Counted from the first letter of the stretch, positions 1-10,457 are shown. The stretch: DNA of 64,000 nt from Arion vulgaris (GCA_020796225.1 CM036761.1:37082928-37146927); one strand, 5' to 3'. Numbers and translations: made by a program. Notes: generated by a model not told the origin, from the sequence alone.

Positions 1-76
1 CTTACGACATGCGTGGCAGGTAACAGTGGTTCTATTCTTTACACCCCAAATTTGGGCCCCGGTAACCACTCGGGCG
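1..76 (-). mobile_element. SINE-B copy, cut by window edge
   Basis: Reverse complement begins cgcccgagtggttaccgggg and runs into the shared core gcatgtcgtaag, matching the head of the full copies near 17.1, 19.9, 33.4 and 56.5 kb. The rest lies outside the window. Confidence 0.85.
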
Positions 77-217
77 TCTGCTATATTAAATATAGCGTAT
101 GTTGGACAGAAACACTGCTTGTTGTTATGTCTTTTGAAACATACATATTGTTTGATTGTCGCTTCTTACTGTGTGTGTTGCCGTCACGTTTTCTGTATGT
201 CTTACAGTGTTAGTTTG

Positions 218-424
218 TGAAATAATAATAATTCCTCTCGTACCGTTGTACGTTATATAGGGCCTGCAAGTAATTTCTTCATACCGCTCTATCCTGGTCA
301 ACTCGCTCAATCTCCTCCATGGAACTGAGACCGATATTTCTTGCCTCTCTCAGCAAAGTTCGTTTCAGGGTCTCCCTAGGTTATCCTCTCTTTCTTGAAC
401 CCTTTGCATCCCCTCTTCAATGCC
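218..424 (-). mobile_element. LINE-a 3' ORF stub
   Basis: Translated on the - strand with one frameshift, it gives a tail of the type MEEIERV-QDRAV-RNY, as in the + copy at 50147-50345. This is the region after the reverse transcriptase of a non-LTR retrotransposon. Only the 3' end is present. The stretch that follows (about 409-484) carries a short two-copy direct duplication. Confidence 0.6.
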
Positions 425-539
425 TGCTTTGATATTCTTTGATCTTTGCATCCCACTTCAATGCCTGTTTTGATATTCGTTGATCATTTGCTTAGTATTA
501 CTATTATCAGTATGGTTTGGGTTTGTTTTTTTAATTCGA

Positions 540-800
540 CCGTTTTGAATTCAGGCGTAATAAGACATCTCTTGCTAATTTTTACTTGAATGTTTGCTTT
601 CTTTACCATCAGCATCCTTCATTATTCAGGCAAGCCTTACTCTGACTTCTGAGATACTTGTAAACTTATCAAGTTTTCAGTTATATAAGGACTATCATCA
701 CAGCCATCCGGGCATGTACATAGGTGCTCAGATCTCCGTCTCATTGTAACTTATATCCCCAAGTAAATGATCAGAAGACCTCAAGTCCAACCAAGTACAA
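540..800. repeat. Dispersed repeat R1, copy 1
   Basis: Shares the markers gaattcaggc, attcaggcaagccttact and ccccaagtaaa with segments near 8.70 and 54.76 kb. The element class was not recognised. The copy appears to be interrupted at about 689-753 by a short LINE-m tail. Confidence 0.5.
689..753 (-). mobile_element. LINE-m C-terminal Cys-motif fragment
   Basis: The - strand reads RSEHLCTCPDGCDD, a variant of the EHLWxCPxC motif seen at 2.5, 9.3, 37.1, 42.9 and 58.1 kb. This is the zinc-like end of a LINE of RNase H type. Confidence 0.5.
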
Positions 801-846
801 TTGTGCATTCCAAAATATTTGTTGGTACAAAATCGCCTTGAACCCC

Positions 847-990
847 GGAATTAGAACGGCAAGTGGTTACTATAGAAGAGTGTTATTGACTTCCGGAATT
901 AGAACGGCAAGTGGTTACTATAGAAGAGTGTTATTGACTTCCGGAATTAGAACGGCAAGTGGTTACTATAGAAGAGTGTTATTGACTTCG
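847..990. repeat. 48-bp tandem repeat, 3 copies
   Basis: Three near-identical 48-bp units start at 847, 895 and 943 (ggaattagaacggcaagtgg...). Because 48 is a multiple of three, an open frame crosses the array; I regard it as non-coding. Confidence 0.95.
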
Positions 991-1077
991 ATATCGCCAT
1001 CCATGCTAGTATCAATAATATGGAACACTGGTAGAAAAAAAAGAACGAAAAACAATAATCTTTTCTTTTCCCGATGA

Positions 1078-1161
1078 TCCAGAAGTACTTGAGCTTTTCA
1101 GCTGCTCGGTTCGGTGCCATGGACATCGTAATCGTTCGGTTCGGTGCCACGAACACCGTGA
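1078..1161 (-). mobile_element. SINE-H, 5'-truncated copy
   Basis: The - strand matches the 3' half of the full SINE-H copies at 27.8 and 28.4 kb (gttcgtggcaccgaaccgaa ... aagtacttctggatc). The tRNA-like head is missing. Confidence 0.75.
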
Positions 1162-1289
1162 ACTATCAAACTATCAAAGACGAAAGAAAGAGCTTGAAGT
1201 AACGTAATTTTACAAAATACAACCAATTAAATAGATTGTTCAACGAACAGTAATTTGTCCAGACAATAATAGGTTATATATGATTATAT

Positions 1290-1552
1290 GAGATCCGCAG
1301 TAGCGTAGTTGTTAGTGAACTCACTTCTTAGACACGTTGTCCGGATTCAATTCCACAGTGGGCATGAAAAAATGTTCCGACTTTAACGGCTCTCATTTCG
1401 ATCCGGTCTCAATTTTGTACCAGGAAAACATAGGGAACTAAAGACGACCAGTCGTGATGTTGACCACATCACCCATCACGTGCCGACGATGAAAAATACG
1501 GGTCTAACACTGTATTTCCTATATACCTCGAAGTATGAAAATGATTCTTTTT
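1290..1552 (+). mobile_element. SINE-C (tRNA-derived)
   Basis: The head gtagcgtagttgttagtg resembles a Pol III A box and ggattcaattcc a B box, at tRNA-like spacing. The tail (accacatcacccatc..gtgccgacg..., then ...tataccacgaggtatgaaa) matches copies at 7.6, 9.1, 33.3, 38.3 and 63.6 kb. Confidence 0.8.
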
Positions 1553-1588
1553 AAAAATAATTATATCAGTTTAATATTACATACATTC

Positions 1589-1700
1589 ATCGTGATGTTG
1601 ACCCCATAAAATATAGTGCACCGTTATACAAAGAAAAATATGAACCTACCACCGTATTCTGCAATACACCTCGAGGTATGAAAACAGGTTCCATTTACCT
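1589..1700 (+). mobile_element. SINE-C 3' fragment
   Basis: A second, 5'-truncated SINE-C piece just downstream of the first (tcgtgatgttgacc ... cacctcgaggtatgaaaac ... ttccatttacc). Confidence 0.65.
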
Positions 1701-2069
1701 TTTTATTATTATTACATGACAAAGGAAAGTATAAATAATATTGAAGAAATTAGTTGCCATATGATACTTCAGTAACAAGAGATGTACAGACAAAATAATA
1801 TTTCTTTGATAATAATTTAACGATGGAATAGATCACAAATAAGGAACATAGAAAGGTAAATGGAGAACAGTCGATGTCTTCTTATCCGCGATTATCCCTA
1901 GGCTCGACAAATTAAAATTACAATTTTTACATCAAAGGTTTGCTATTATGAATCTTCAACATTTTATATCTTTAGTCTAGATCAGATCATATCAAGTGTC
2001 ACCTTCGCATGCAACGATGATGGATCTTTAATATTGCTCGTCCCATGTCTAGATTAAATCAATAAAAAC
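1701..2069. other. AT-rich spacer, nothing recognised
   Basis: No open frame, known repeat or RNA-like fold was recognised here. Confidence 0.5.
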
Positions 2070-2425
2070 ATCATCATCAAGTAGCTTGTCCCTTCCGGAA
2101 CTTGGCTCCCATGACAGCAGTCCTGAAAAACTCTCATTCTGTCCAAGATGGCCGGCGTCAGTAGCAGTCATTCTCAGATTGTCAATGACATCTTGCACCC
2201 ATCGTCTTCTAGGTCTTCCTCTCATTCTTCTTCCAGGCACTATTCCCTCCAAAATTATCCTCTCTATGCACTCATGTCGTTTGATGTGTCCGAAATATTT
2301 AATTTTCTTGATGTTATGCTCTTTAATAACCATCTCTCTTTAATATCAAGCTGTTGCAGAACAGAAGCATTTGTTCTTTTCTCTGGCCATGATATTCTAA
2401 GTACTCTTCTCTAGCATTTTCATGA
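2070..2425 (-). mobile_element. LINE-d 3' ORF stub, frameshifted
   Basis: The - strand gives RVLRISWPEKRTNASVLQQL early, then in another frame KIKYFGHIKRH, RGRPRRRWVQDVIDNL and GHLGQN. These are the hallmarks of the last ~120 residues of one non-LTR retrotransposon group, after the reverse transcriptase. Several frameshifts and stops show it is dead. Confidence 0.8.
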
Positions 2426-2477
2426 TGATATTGGGTGCTATATTAATGCGATATCTAATGCTTTTGATTATTAGTAA

Positions 2478-2590
2478 TTAAACTGACGTTATTGCACTCC
2501 GGGCAGCCCCACAGATACTCAGTTTCCCCAACATATATCGAAGAGTATACATATTGATGGTTCCTGTGGCTCGCTGATTAAACACAAATA
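2478..2590 (-). mobile_element. LINE-m 3' end
   Basis: Reverse-complement match to the 42.9-kb copy that encodes ETEHLWVCPECND. The conserved stretch (actccgggcag..cc and the run atatcgaagagtat) is also shared with 58.0-58.2 kb. Confidence 0.7.
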
Positions 2591-2689
2591 TTTAATGCAA
2601 AATGTTTAAACACAAAATGTTCTATGTGAAAGAAATTATAATGTACCTGTAACTTAACAACTGTGGACAAAATGAATCACCTGCAGTGA

Positions 2690-3128
2690 CCTGTTCTTAT
2701 ACAACGAGTCTCTAACATCAACACACCACAGAAAGCTCACCACGTGTGAAACGAAAAGGAAGGCAGTGTGGGTCACCAGGAAAGACAGACTACGAAATGA
2801 CGACATCAGAAGCAGAGTGGGCATGGCTTCATGCACCGAATACATCGAAAGACAACAAAAGCAGTGATTTGAACATTTAATGAGAATGGGATACAACCAA
2901 CCACCACTAACAGCATACATTAAAAAAAGAGATCGGGTACTAGAGTGAAGTGAAGACCAAGAAAAGATGGATAGACAATATCAAAACCACACTACATAAA
3001 TACGGTCGGATATAACACAAGGACGACTCATCCGGCCCTAATATGCAACTTAAAGCTCCCATCCCTACGCTTAACGGCAAGAGTGCACAACCAATTCCAT
3101 CTTCCACTTGGGGATAGACAATAGTCAA
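2690..3128 (+). mobile_element. LINE-b 3' ORF stub
   Basis: The + strand reads KLTTCETKRKAVWVTRKDR, LRNDDIRSRVGMASCTEYIE, HLMRMGYNQPPLTAY and KRWIDNIKTTLHKYG across frames. This is the post-RT tail of an RTE-like LINE also found at 9.8, 30.1, 48.3 and 58.8 kb. Stops and frame changes make it a relic. Confidence 0.8.
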
Positions 3129-3189
3129 TAGACAATAGTCAATAGATTAATCAACGTTCATGGTAGGGCAATAGTTGAAGATTTGCCCT

Positions 3190-3500
3190 GAGTGCTATGG
3201 TATCTTCTTCTTCTTTGCGGTCAGTTTCGTTTGCTCATCTAAACCATGAGATAGTTTGCCTCTATGAAGATGCATGTCAGTTATAGTTCCTCCACAGTTC
3301 CTAATAGCTTGCTCAATAAGCTTCTTTCATGAGGCCAATTTTCGTTTCGTTGGTGTATGCATGAAGGACATGACTGCAGGATGTTCTCTGAAATATGTGT
3401 TTCTGTCTGACATGAACACTGTGCAGTCGTAGTAGTCTTTATTATGTGCATGTGATGGTTGAGCCTACAGTGACCTGTTCTTATGCGAAAGATTGTTGTA
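3190..3500 (-). mobile_element. LINE-n 3' stub (C-terminal zinc motif)
   Basis: About 300 bp matching 31.12-31.44 kb, where the - strand reads HCRLNHHMHRIKPAQTAQCT, then EHILQSCPSYTHQRN. Such a Cys/His tail after RNase H is typical of several LINE clades. This copy is more decayed. Confidence 0.7.
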
Positions 3501-3544
3501 TGCTGTTTTTATGCTATGGTATAAATTGGTCGTGTATCTCTATC

Positions 3545-3795
3545 ATGTGTTGCCGGGCTCTCAAGGGGAGCAAAGAATAGTAACACTGCGACCTACAAGG
3601 CATGTCGTAAGAGGCGACTAAGGTAGGGGTTTATTGAAGCTATCCTAGTAAATAAAAATCGTCGCAGAAATCATATGTGCTGGCATGCTTGTAGGTGCAT
3701 AATTGGCACAACTTACAATCGCTCTTAGGATCGGATCACATACAACTGACAAAGAGTGGTCGAAATAGAGCGTTCGAAGAAGAAAAATAAGAGAA
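3545..3795 (+). mobile_element. SINE-A copy
   Basis: Starts tgttgccgggctctcaaggg, contains the core gcatgtcgtaagaggcgact and ends in a gaagaagaaa tail. Six other copies or fragments occur at 5.6, 5.9, 15.2, 22.2, 32.1 and 36.3 kb. Confidence 0.85.
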
Positions 3796-3885
3796 GGTAA
3801 TGTATCTAATTCTACATTTTGCCCTACTTAATAATTTGTTTACGAGATATAAGTACTGAAGTCTGTGAATTTCTCTTTTTTTCAG

Positions 3886-3972
3886 TGCGTTATGGGATTT
3901 GGTACAGACCACCGAGGACACCCCGAGAGGCTCAGGTCATGGGTTATAAGCGGATCAATGGCATCTGTCAAA
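3886..3972 (+). CDS. Exon of an unrecognised gene (first visible exon)
   Basis: An 87-nt internal exon between a strong acceptor (ttctctttttttcag) and a donor (A|gtgagt). Read with two leading bases of a split codon, it is open and encodes RYGIWYRPPRTPREAQVMGY followed by KRINGICQ. It ends with one base of the next codon, so it joins in phase to the exon at 37345 (A+TG, Met). From memory, the WYRPPRTPREA pattern recalls uncharacterised invertebrate proteins, but I cannot name the family. Upstream exons with a start codon or signal peptide were not found. The main doubt is that splice sites and phase agreement alone support it. It could also be a chance open frame, which the residue composition makes less likely. 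Confidence 0.62.
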
Positions 3973-4299
3973 GTGAGTAGCATATAACCACCTTATCTTG
4001 TGCTTTTCTGGTATGCACGTGCATGATTTATTGAAGGATCAACCGATCAACTAAAAAGTGGGTGACGGGTTATTCTTTGTGAAATTTGTTACAATTTTAT
4101 AGTTATAGTATGATTTTTTTCTTTCCAACCTTTAGCATAACTATACCCTTGGCTTTTCGTGTGATTTAGAGTATAACAGAGGTTCTCACAATAAGATATT
4201 CAGAAGTCTATATTGGGAAACACAATACTTTGAAATTATGTTTATTTTAACTATTTGTATAACTGTTGTTATGTAGAACGGTCTTTGGTGTATTCTTGT

Positions 4300-4640
4300 T
4301 CATCGGTGTGATGTTTGCTGTGTTATACTGTGCTGCTGTGTTGTGTCCCGTGGTACTGTTGTGATGTGATACTTTGTGGTGTGTTGTGCTGTTGCATTGA
4401 AAGGTGATGTGATGTGCTGTGCTGTTTTTGAATATTGTAAAAATGTTGTTGTGTAATGGTGTGATATGGTATTGTAAAGTGCCAAAGTGTTTAAAGTACT
4501 GTAATGTTGTAAAGTGCTGTAGTGTAGTAAAGTACTGCTATGTTGTAAATTGCTGAAGTGTTAAAAATTGATGTATTGTAGCAAAGTGATGGCGTAGAGT
4601 AGGAAACTACAGAGATATTTTCTAGTATTGTGATGTGATG
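4300..4640. repeat. GT-rich cryptic simple-sequence tract
   Basis: Runs of tgttgtg, gtgatgtgatg and tgtaaagtgctg without a fixed period. The open frames across it are composition artefacts. Confidence 0.8.
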
Positions 4641-4770
4641 TACGAGAGTACTTGATTGTGTCGGTATGTGTGGGCGTGGTACTTATTTTTGTGTGTGAAC
4701 GTATAAGTGTGAATTTAATTATGTGTGTGAATGTGTGTTTTTCCAGTACATATGTATAAGCATACATATA

Positions 4771-5022
4771 GGGGGTCTCTGTGTCTGAGTGGTTACGCCC
4801 TTTGCCTTTCGAGTCGAAGGTCGTGGGTTCGAATCCGACCGCGCCGTTCTGTTCACGAGTGCAGTTTTTTCCAGAGACCCTAGGATTGTTGCCGGAGCTA
4901 CGGAGTTCGTGCTTTGTACAATACTCTCGGCAGGTGGCATGCCATTTCTGCGGAGAGGGACCGAATCATATGGGGTAAAACACAGTGCAATGAAGTCAAT
5001 CTTTCGGCTTTAAAACCCTTTT
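4771..5022 (+). mobile_element. SINE-T, full length, tRNA-derived
   Basis: The head has a Pol III A box (tgtctgagtggtta, like Ser/Leu tRNAs) and a perfect B box (ggttcgaatcc). The body ends near aaaccctttt. It is flanked by TSDs taagcatacatata (4757-4770) and taagcatacatgta (5023-5036), 13 of 14 identical. Other copies lie at 22.4, 31.8, 41.4, 52.9 and 55.4 kb. Confidence 0.9.
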
Positions 5023-5027
5023 TAAGC

Positions 5028-5318
5028 ATACATGTATGTATGTGTGCGTGTTCGTATTTGTGTGCGTGTTCATGTGTATGTGTGCACACGTGCGTGCACA
5101 GAATACGAACTTAAAATCGACAATATCCAGCAACATTTTCAAACCCTTTTTCTACTTAGCGTTCCTGTTTCTCATTCTCGCTTCCACATCCTCATCATCA
5201 CTCGCCTTTATAAACAGCATCGGCCTGTACAACAACATGCATACACACGCAATCGCTATCACACAAGCAGTAGCTCATCTTCTACAGCACACACCCACAC
5301 ACACACACACACGTAGGC
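5028..5318. repeat. TG- and CA-rich microsatellites
   Basis: A (tgtgtrcg)-like tract from about 5032 to 5100 and a (ca)n tract around 5285-5312, with low-complexity sequence between them. Confidence 0.85.
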
Positions 5319-5633
5319 AGATCTGAATAGTACTCATCTAGAGCTCATGTTGTCTGGAGATCTCCACACTCGTGACTCAGAATAGCGTACGCAGTTTAAT
5401 ATGTTAAGTAGTTTTATGTAGGCTACGTCATTTTACGCGACCTGCCTGGTTTTTCAATTATGATCCTTTGCATATTTCAGATTTCATTTCAAAGAAAAAG
5501 TAGCTTCGTGTTATAGAAATAACTCACTATATAATAACTTTAATAAAACAAAATGATAAAGTGGTGGCAGAAAGAATACAAGAAGTAGACGTAGCAGGAT
5601 TAGTAGTAGATGTAGTTGTTATAGTGTCGTAAG

Positions 5634-5815
5634 ACGTTCTTCTTCTAACGCTTCATATCGACCACTTTTTAACCACTCTTTGTGATTGTATGTGATCCGA
5701 GCCTAAGAGCGATTGTACGGTGTAGCAGTTATGCACCTACAAATAGGCCAGCACTTCCGATTTCTGCGGCGCTTTTTATTTAGTAGGGTAGGTTTAGGGT
5801 AGCTAGGGTAGGTTA
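5634..5815 (-). mobile_element. SINE-A, head-truncated
   Basis: Reverse-strand SINE-A from the gaagaagaa-type tail to about the tactaaataaaaagc segment; the 5' core is lost. It faces the + strand copy at 5921, forming an inverted pair. Confidence 0.8.
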
Positions 5816-5920
5816 TGGACGCCGACGTAGCTCAGTCACAATGAACTTTATTTGCGCATCATGTTTCAGTGAACGGAACTCATTTCAAGGTACAGTTGAT
5901 TTTAGCTTAGTCGCCCGCCC

Positions 5921-6177
5921 GTGTGTGCCGGGGCTCGCAAGGGGAGCAAAGAATAGTGACACTGCAACTTACAACGCATATCGCAAGAGGCGATTGAATT
6001 AGGGGCCTAGGAAGCTACCATAGTAAATAAAAAGCGTTGCAGAAATCGGATGGGCTGGCCTACTTGTAGGCGCATAAGTAGCACAACGTACAATCGCTCT
6101 TAGGCTCAGACCACATACAAATCACACAGAGCGGTTAACAAGTGGTCGATTTGGAGCATTTGAAGAAGAAGCTTAGT
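5921..6177 (+). mobile_element. SINE-A, near full length
   Basis: Starts gtgtgtgccggggctcgcaa, carries a diverged core (gcatatcgcaagaggcga) and ends gcatttgaagaagaag. Confidence 0.9.
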
Positions 6178-6244
6178 TGCCATCGGAACTAATATGCATT
6201 ACTCTGACGCTCACATATTTAAACATCTGAAAGGTACGTTATCC

Positions 6245-6320
6245 GTACAGATAAGGTAAAGAGCCCGCTGTTATACCATGAGGTATATTGGGTAAATACC
6301 GTGTTAGACACAATTTTTGC
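6245..6320 (-). mobile_element. SINE-C 3' fragment
   Basis: The - strand shows the tail order of SINE-C: a gtgtctaacac run, then tacctcatggtata. Confidence 0.5.
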
Positions 6321-6439
6321 TACTAAAATTTCATCCTGGACCAGTGCCTACGAAGCACTATCCATTACGCTATAACTGTTCTCAAAATTGCATAACCCGC
6401 AGTCTAAAAACAAAAACCAATGTCGTAACAAACTAACTG

Positions 6440-6690
6440 CTTTCATTCCAAAATAGCACAATTGTAATAAAGACAATTTAAAATAATACAATTGCAAAAA
6501 ATGTCATCCTAAAAAAAAGTTATTGTTACAAAAATATTCTAAAATAACAGAATTGTAATAAAAATATTCTAAAATAACAGAATTGTAATGAAGACATTTA
6601 GAATTAGCACAATCACAATAAGACCTTCCTAAAAGATCACAGTTGTTATGAACAAAAGAATACAGCTGCAATATTTGTCAGTTTAAAAGA
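6440..6690. repeat. Degenerate AT-rich tandem repeat
   Basis: Repeated variants of taaaataacagaattgtaat with irregular spacing (about 26 bp). Confidence 0.7.
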
Positions 6691-7627
6691 AACATTTCTT
6701 AATGAATACCATTAAAATAATACAATAATAATAAGCCTCATTCAAATATAAAACCACTCCATAGAAAAAAGATACATCTGTCTTAAACAGTCTCATTGTA
6801 GACAACTTTTATTTCGAAAAGAAACATAAACTTAAAGAACCCCATTGATAAAGAACACTACCTTATACTAAAAAAATATTGCCTGGGCATCGATGCATAA
6901 AAAAGAAACAACAAAATCTTCATTTTCTGAAACTCCATCACGTGACAATTCTCAACTCTATCGTAATCTAGAGCTCTAGACTGACTGCACTTATCAAAAA
7001 GTTTTGTTTTTCAAATCTGCAGTCGGTCCAACTTAATGTTCCCGATATCCACTGGTGATCCTAAACTACAAGTTGTTACAAAAATCGTGTGTACAGAACT
7101 TCAAACTGTCATTCAATCTCATGTGAATTGACTTGACTTAAATTCCAGTAAATCCGTCCGGGAAAACACAGCAAATTTAAGGATACCAGACATTTGAAAA
7201 TGTCCAGACTACCGATTTGGTCTCAGAATTTGCATTTAGGCATATAAATTGTAAGTCCTGTTTTACATTTGCCGTGTTCCTGTTTGTTTATATGCAACCG
7301 TATCCTAGTATGTACTAATATATTCTAAGTAACGAACGTTTAGTCGTTTTAATGTGAAGCTTGTTTAAACAAACGTGCGTATAAGAGATTTGCTTTTAAA
7401 TATAGGAAAAGTGCTTTTAGATAGCACCGATGTCAGTTGTAGTTAGTTATAACCAAACACGCGAATAGTTGTTATAGCTGGGATACAATCAAGCAAGAGA
7501 TAAATTAAACAGAATACAACCCATACTTAAGATTATTTTTCGCGGAAAATTCATTAAATGAGGCAAATGAAAAGGACCAGGTTACTTTAGAGCAGTTCCG
7601 ATAATTGCCTGCGTGTATAAATAGTAA
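6691..7627. other. Spacer, nothing recognised
   Basis: AT-rich, with no convincing ORF, splice-bounded exon or repeat shared within the window. Confidence 0.5.
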
Positions 7628-7907
7628 AAGTAAAGGTAAAGGAACCCTTTCCTACCTCGTGGTATATAGGGCAATACAGTGTTAGGCCTGTATTTTCATT
7701 GACCGTCGGGTGTTGACACACGATGTGGTCAGCATCACGCCGGCCGTCTTTACTTTCCCAGAACATGTCTGGTACCCAGTTGAGGCTGGGTCGACCTGAG
7801 AGTCGTCACGGTCGGGAAAAAATTCCCCGTGCACTGCGGGAGTTGAACTCAGACCACCAGCCTTGAGAAGCGAGTTCACTAACAACTGCGCTACCGCGGC
7901 TCTCCGT
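7628..7907 (-). mobile_element. SINE-C, near full length
   Basis: The - strand begins gagagccgcggtagcgcagt (A-box region), has gagttcaactcccg as a B box, and ends ...ataccacgaggtaggaaagg with a cctttac-type tail. It is the best-preserved SINE-C copy here. Confidence 0.9.
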
Positions 7908-8139
7908 ATAAATAGTAGTTCTGTATAAAGCTATTTTCAGTATCCTGGGAGTGTTATTCAACAGTAGAGAGTGCTGAAAAATGACCAACATCATACACAA
8001 GCTGGAGACATTCCAAAGTAATGTTTAAGAAGAATCCTGTAAATTGTCTTGCCAAATATGGTAACAAATGAAGAGTTTTTTAAAACATACAAACGATGCA
8101 TCGTTGGAGACCATCATTAGAAGGCGTAGGAGTTAGATT

Positions 8140-8335
8140 GGGTATATATTGGGTTTGCCAGTAGGAACGCTGGCTAGGACAGCTTTCTGATGGACATCGA
8201 GTAAAAAAAGAAAGCTTAGACGTTCAAAGAAAACATGGAGAAGAACAGTGTAAAAAGGGTTGAAAGATTGGGACCTGAAGTGGGAAACAATTAATATAAA
8301 GGCGACAGAACGGCAACAATGGATATTTTTTGTGT
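8140..8335 (+). mobile_element. LINE-h 3' ORF stub
   Basis: The + strand reads GTLARTAF-WTSSKKRKLRRS, then KTWRRTV-KGLKDWDLKWE and ATERQQW. This is the tail pattern of a LINE group whose intact members read RTALxWTPxGKRKRGRPK and TWRRTVE. One stop codon interrupts it. Confidence 0.75.
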
Positions 8336-8418
8336 GGAAACAATAATGTATCATTGTTACTTTAATAACTATTTTTGTGTGGAAACAATGATGTATCATT
8401 GCTACTTTAATGACTATT
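8324..8418. repeat. About 45-bp direct duplication
   Basis: Two copies of ttttgtgtggaaacaatrat followed by gtatcattg. Confidence 0.85.
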
Positions 8419-8487
8419 TTTCATTTTAATTGATACTTTTCATTGCAACTTTATTGTATAATAACTCGTATAATGATACTGAGAACG

Positions 8488-8530
8488 GAGATGAAGAAGA
8501 AGAAGAAGAAGATAGAGAAAGAAAGAAAAG
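8488..8530. repeat. (GAA)n-rich tract
   Basis: A purine run of gaagaagaagaagaa, then gaaagaaagaaaa. Confidence 0.8.
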
Positions 8531-8694
8531 TAGAGTCCTGACTGGTACTAGCTCGTTGTGCCTGACATCTATCATGTCACTGCTCTCTAGGTCGCAATCT
8601 TAATTATAAAACTGATTATCTCTTTGTATATCACAGGACAAAACATTAAGAGAGTCCTACTCTGAAATCATGTACGTTAAACATTTTGTTCTTC

Positions 8695-8850
8695 TTCTTC
8701 TTGTTCACCAACTATGAATTCAGGCGTAGTCCTAGCGTCTAGTATGGCGCTTCCTGCTAACTATTGCGTGAAGGCTTGTTTCTTTCATCATTATCCTCGA
8801 CATTCAGAGGTAGACATCTTATTCTTGCAGACGTGTTGTCCTTACCAAGT
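8695..8850. repeat. Dispersed repeat R1, copy 2
   Basis: Shares actatgaattcaggc, attgcgtgaaggcttgtttc and acattcagaggta with the copies at 0.54 and 54.76 kb. Confidence 0.5.
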
Positions 8851-9139
8851 TATAAGATAGTTAATTTGGTTTTTTTTAATGCATACATTTCACAGGGTGT
8901 TCAATCATCTATGACACTAGGTCAGTGCGCATTTGCAGCAGTGAAAGGGTAAAACTTAGTTCCATTTGTGAACGTGGAATATTAATTTTTTTAATTGGAT
9001 CAAAATTTCTCTGCTCATCAAATTGCAGGAAATAAATTTAGTTGTTCTTTTATTTTTATCATACAAACATCAATTTATTTTATACATTTTTCTTTTAAAT
9101 ATAAAAATATCATTTTAATTAAAAAAATAAGTTTCAACA

Positions 9140-9285
9140 AGTGAAGGAATCCGTTTTTATACCACAATGTATATTGGTAACGATGGTGTTTAGCCCGTAT
9201 TTTTCTTTGACCAACAGTACATTGTTAGTAATGTGGTCACGTTAGTAACCTTTTTTCCTCACTGTTGTTTCTCTGGTACGCAGTT
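9140..9285 (-). mobile_element. SINE-C 3' part, split by a LINE
   Basis: The reverse strand holds the SINE-C tail up to the ggtacgcag point. The remaining SINE sequence (ctgagtcgacttgagagtcg) resumes at about 9613, so LINE-m sequence was inserted in between. Confidence 0.7.
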
Positions 9286-9612
9286 TCAGTTTCAGTTTGG
9301 AATATCTTCGTTGCATTCCGGACATGTCCATAGGTGTCCCGATCTCCTTTGCAATATCTCCAACATCGTCCAGACCTGTTTAATTTTGATTGATGAGCCT
9401 ACTCATATGCTTGTTCCGTTGTTCATTTCTGACCACTCTAATCTTCAATCCCAGCTCTTGCAATCTAGCAGTCGACGTTGTTTGGTTTGAATGAAATCTT
9501 CTTTGCAGCCAAACTCTATGAGGGTGATCAAAATGTCAGCTCTATCCATTGGCTGATATGGTGGTAGAGCTAGCCAGCCTATCTGCTCTCTCGTTGTCAG
9601 CGACATATATGT
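9286..9612 (-). mobile_element. LINE-m 3' end (RNase H tail and Cys motif)
   Basis: The - strand starts in the end of an RNase H-like domain (GAHICR.QRESR-LALPPYQP, compare the usual GNERADxLA), then RADILITLIEFGCKEDFIQT, and ends in GHLWTCPECNEDI before a short ctgaaa repeat tail. It is broken by stops. It sits inside SINE-C, so it is the younger insertion. Confidence 0.7.
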
Positions 9613-9670
9613 GCCCCAATAGAAGCTGAGTCGACTTGAGAGTCGTTACCGTCAACAACAAAAATCTCGT
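9613..9670 (-). mobile_element. SINE-C middle part, continuation
   Basis: gctgagtcgacttgagagtc and the following bases match SINE-C at 7.78 kb (gctgggtcgacctgagagtc), continuing the element split at 9285. Confidence 0.65.
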
Positions 9671-9819
9671 AATTTGTATTGGATCATTATTTTAGAATAT
9701 CTATTGCACCAAACACATAAATTAGCAACAAAACACACACACAAAAGATAACTGTAAACAGTAACAGATATCACAACACAACGCAATGAAAGAAATGTTA
9801 CAGAATTTCAGAAACATAA

Positions 9820-10335
9820 AAACTATCTTTCTTTCTTCTTTTGTCCTTCTCTGCTTTTTTGCTGCTAGGCGTAGCAGGTTTAACTGATGATCGGTTTCCG
9901 AGATAATGCACGCTCGGTCGCTTGGTATGTTGTGGTATTGTGGAGTTTTAAGATGTCTGTAACTCCATCACCCCATCATTTTCTTGGTCTGCCCCTTCCT
10001 CTTGATGATTCCAATTTCAGGTTGTACGCTCTTGCAACTGGTGTATTCGGGGTTTATTTGACCAAGTGGCCAAACCATTTGAGTCTCTGTTTTTCAATAA
10101 ATCTAATAGCAGGTGTTGTTCCTACTGTTCTTCTAATTTCCTCATTTCTTATATGGTCTCTTCTTGTTTTATTTACTGCTGTCCACAAGCATCTCGTTTC
10201 GCATGTGGTAATTTTTCTTTCTTGTTCTTTTGTCAGTGCCCACCATGTTTGGCACTGGTAGCACAGTGTTGGTATGAAGATTGCATTTATAATCTGTCTT
10301 TTAGTCTCTACTGGAATAGCTGGGTGTTTCAAAAT
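9820..10335 (-). mobile_element. LINE-b 3' ORF stub
   Basis: A nearly continuous - frame gives KRQIINAIFIPTLCYQCQTW, ERKITTCETRCLW, RNEEIRRTVGTTPAIRFIEK and RLKWFGHLVK, then after a break RGRGRPRK and DGVTDILKLHN. This is the connection region after the reverse transcriptase of an RTE-like LINE. A (gaaa)n-like tail marks its 3' end near 9820. The longer + strand ORFs here are its antisense shadow. Confidence 0.88.
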
Positions 10336-10370
10336 TGGGGTAAGCTGGTATGTAATGTTGTTGGCTTGCT

Positions 10371-10398
10371 GGATTCTAGTTTATGGAAACTAGAATCC
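10371..10398. repeat. Small perfect hairpin
   Basis: Arms ggattctagttt and aaactagaatcc (12 bp each) with an atgg loop. No T-run follows, so it does not look like a terminator. Confidence 0.7.
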
Positions 10399-10457
10399 AT
10401 AAAAACTATCTAACGTAATTATTCTGTTGTTTATTTTTTTTTTAAGCGGAACACACA

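Noticed and set aside
4781..4852. Possible functional tRNA gene (A and B boxes, cloverleaf-like spacing)
   Set aside because: It is the head of SINE-T with a SINE body, a TSD and other copies; the acceptor stem does not pair convincingly.
10371..10398. Hairpin as a transcription terminator
   Set aside because: No U-tract, and a eukaryotic intron context; likely chance.
9887..10413. Two long + strand ORFs (124 and 115 codons)
   Set aside because: They are antisense to a clear LINE-b reading frame on the - strand.
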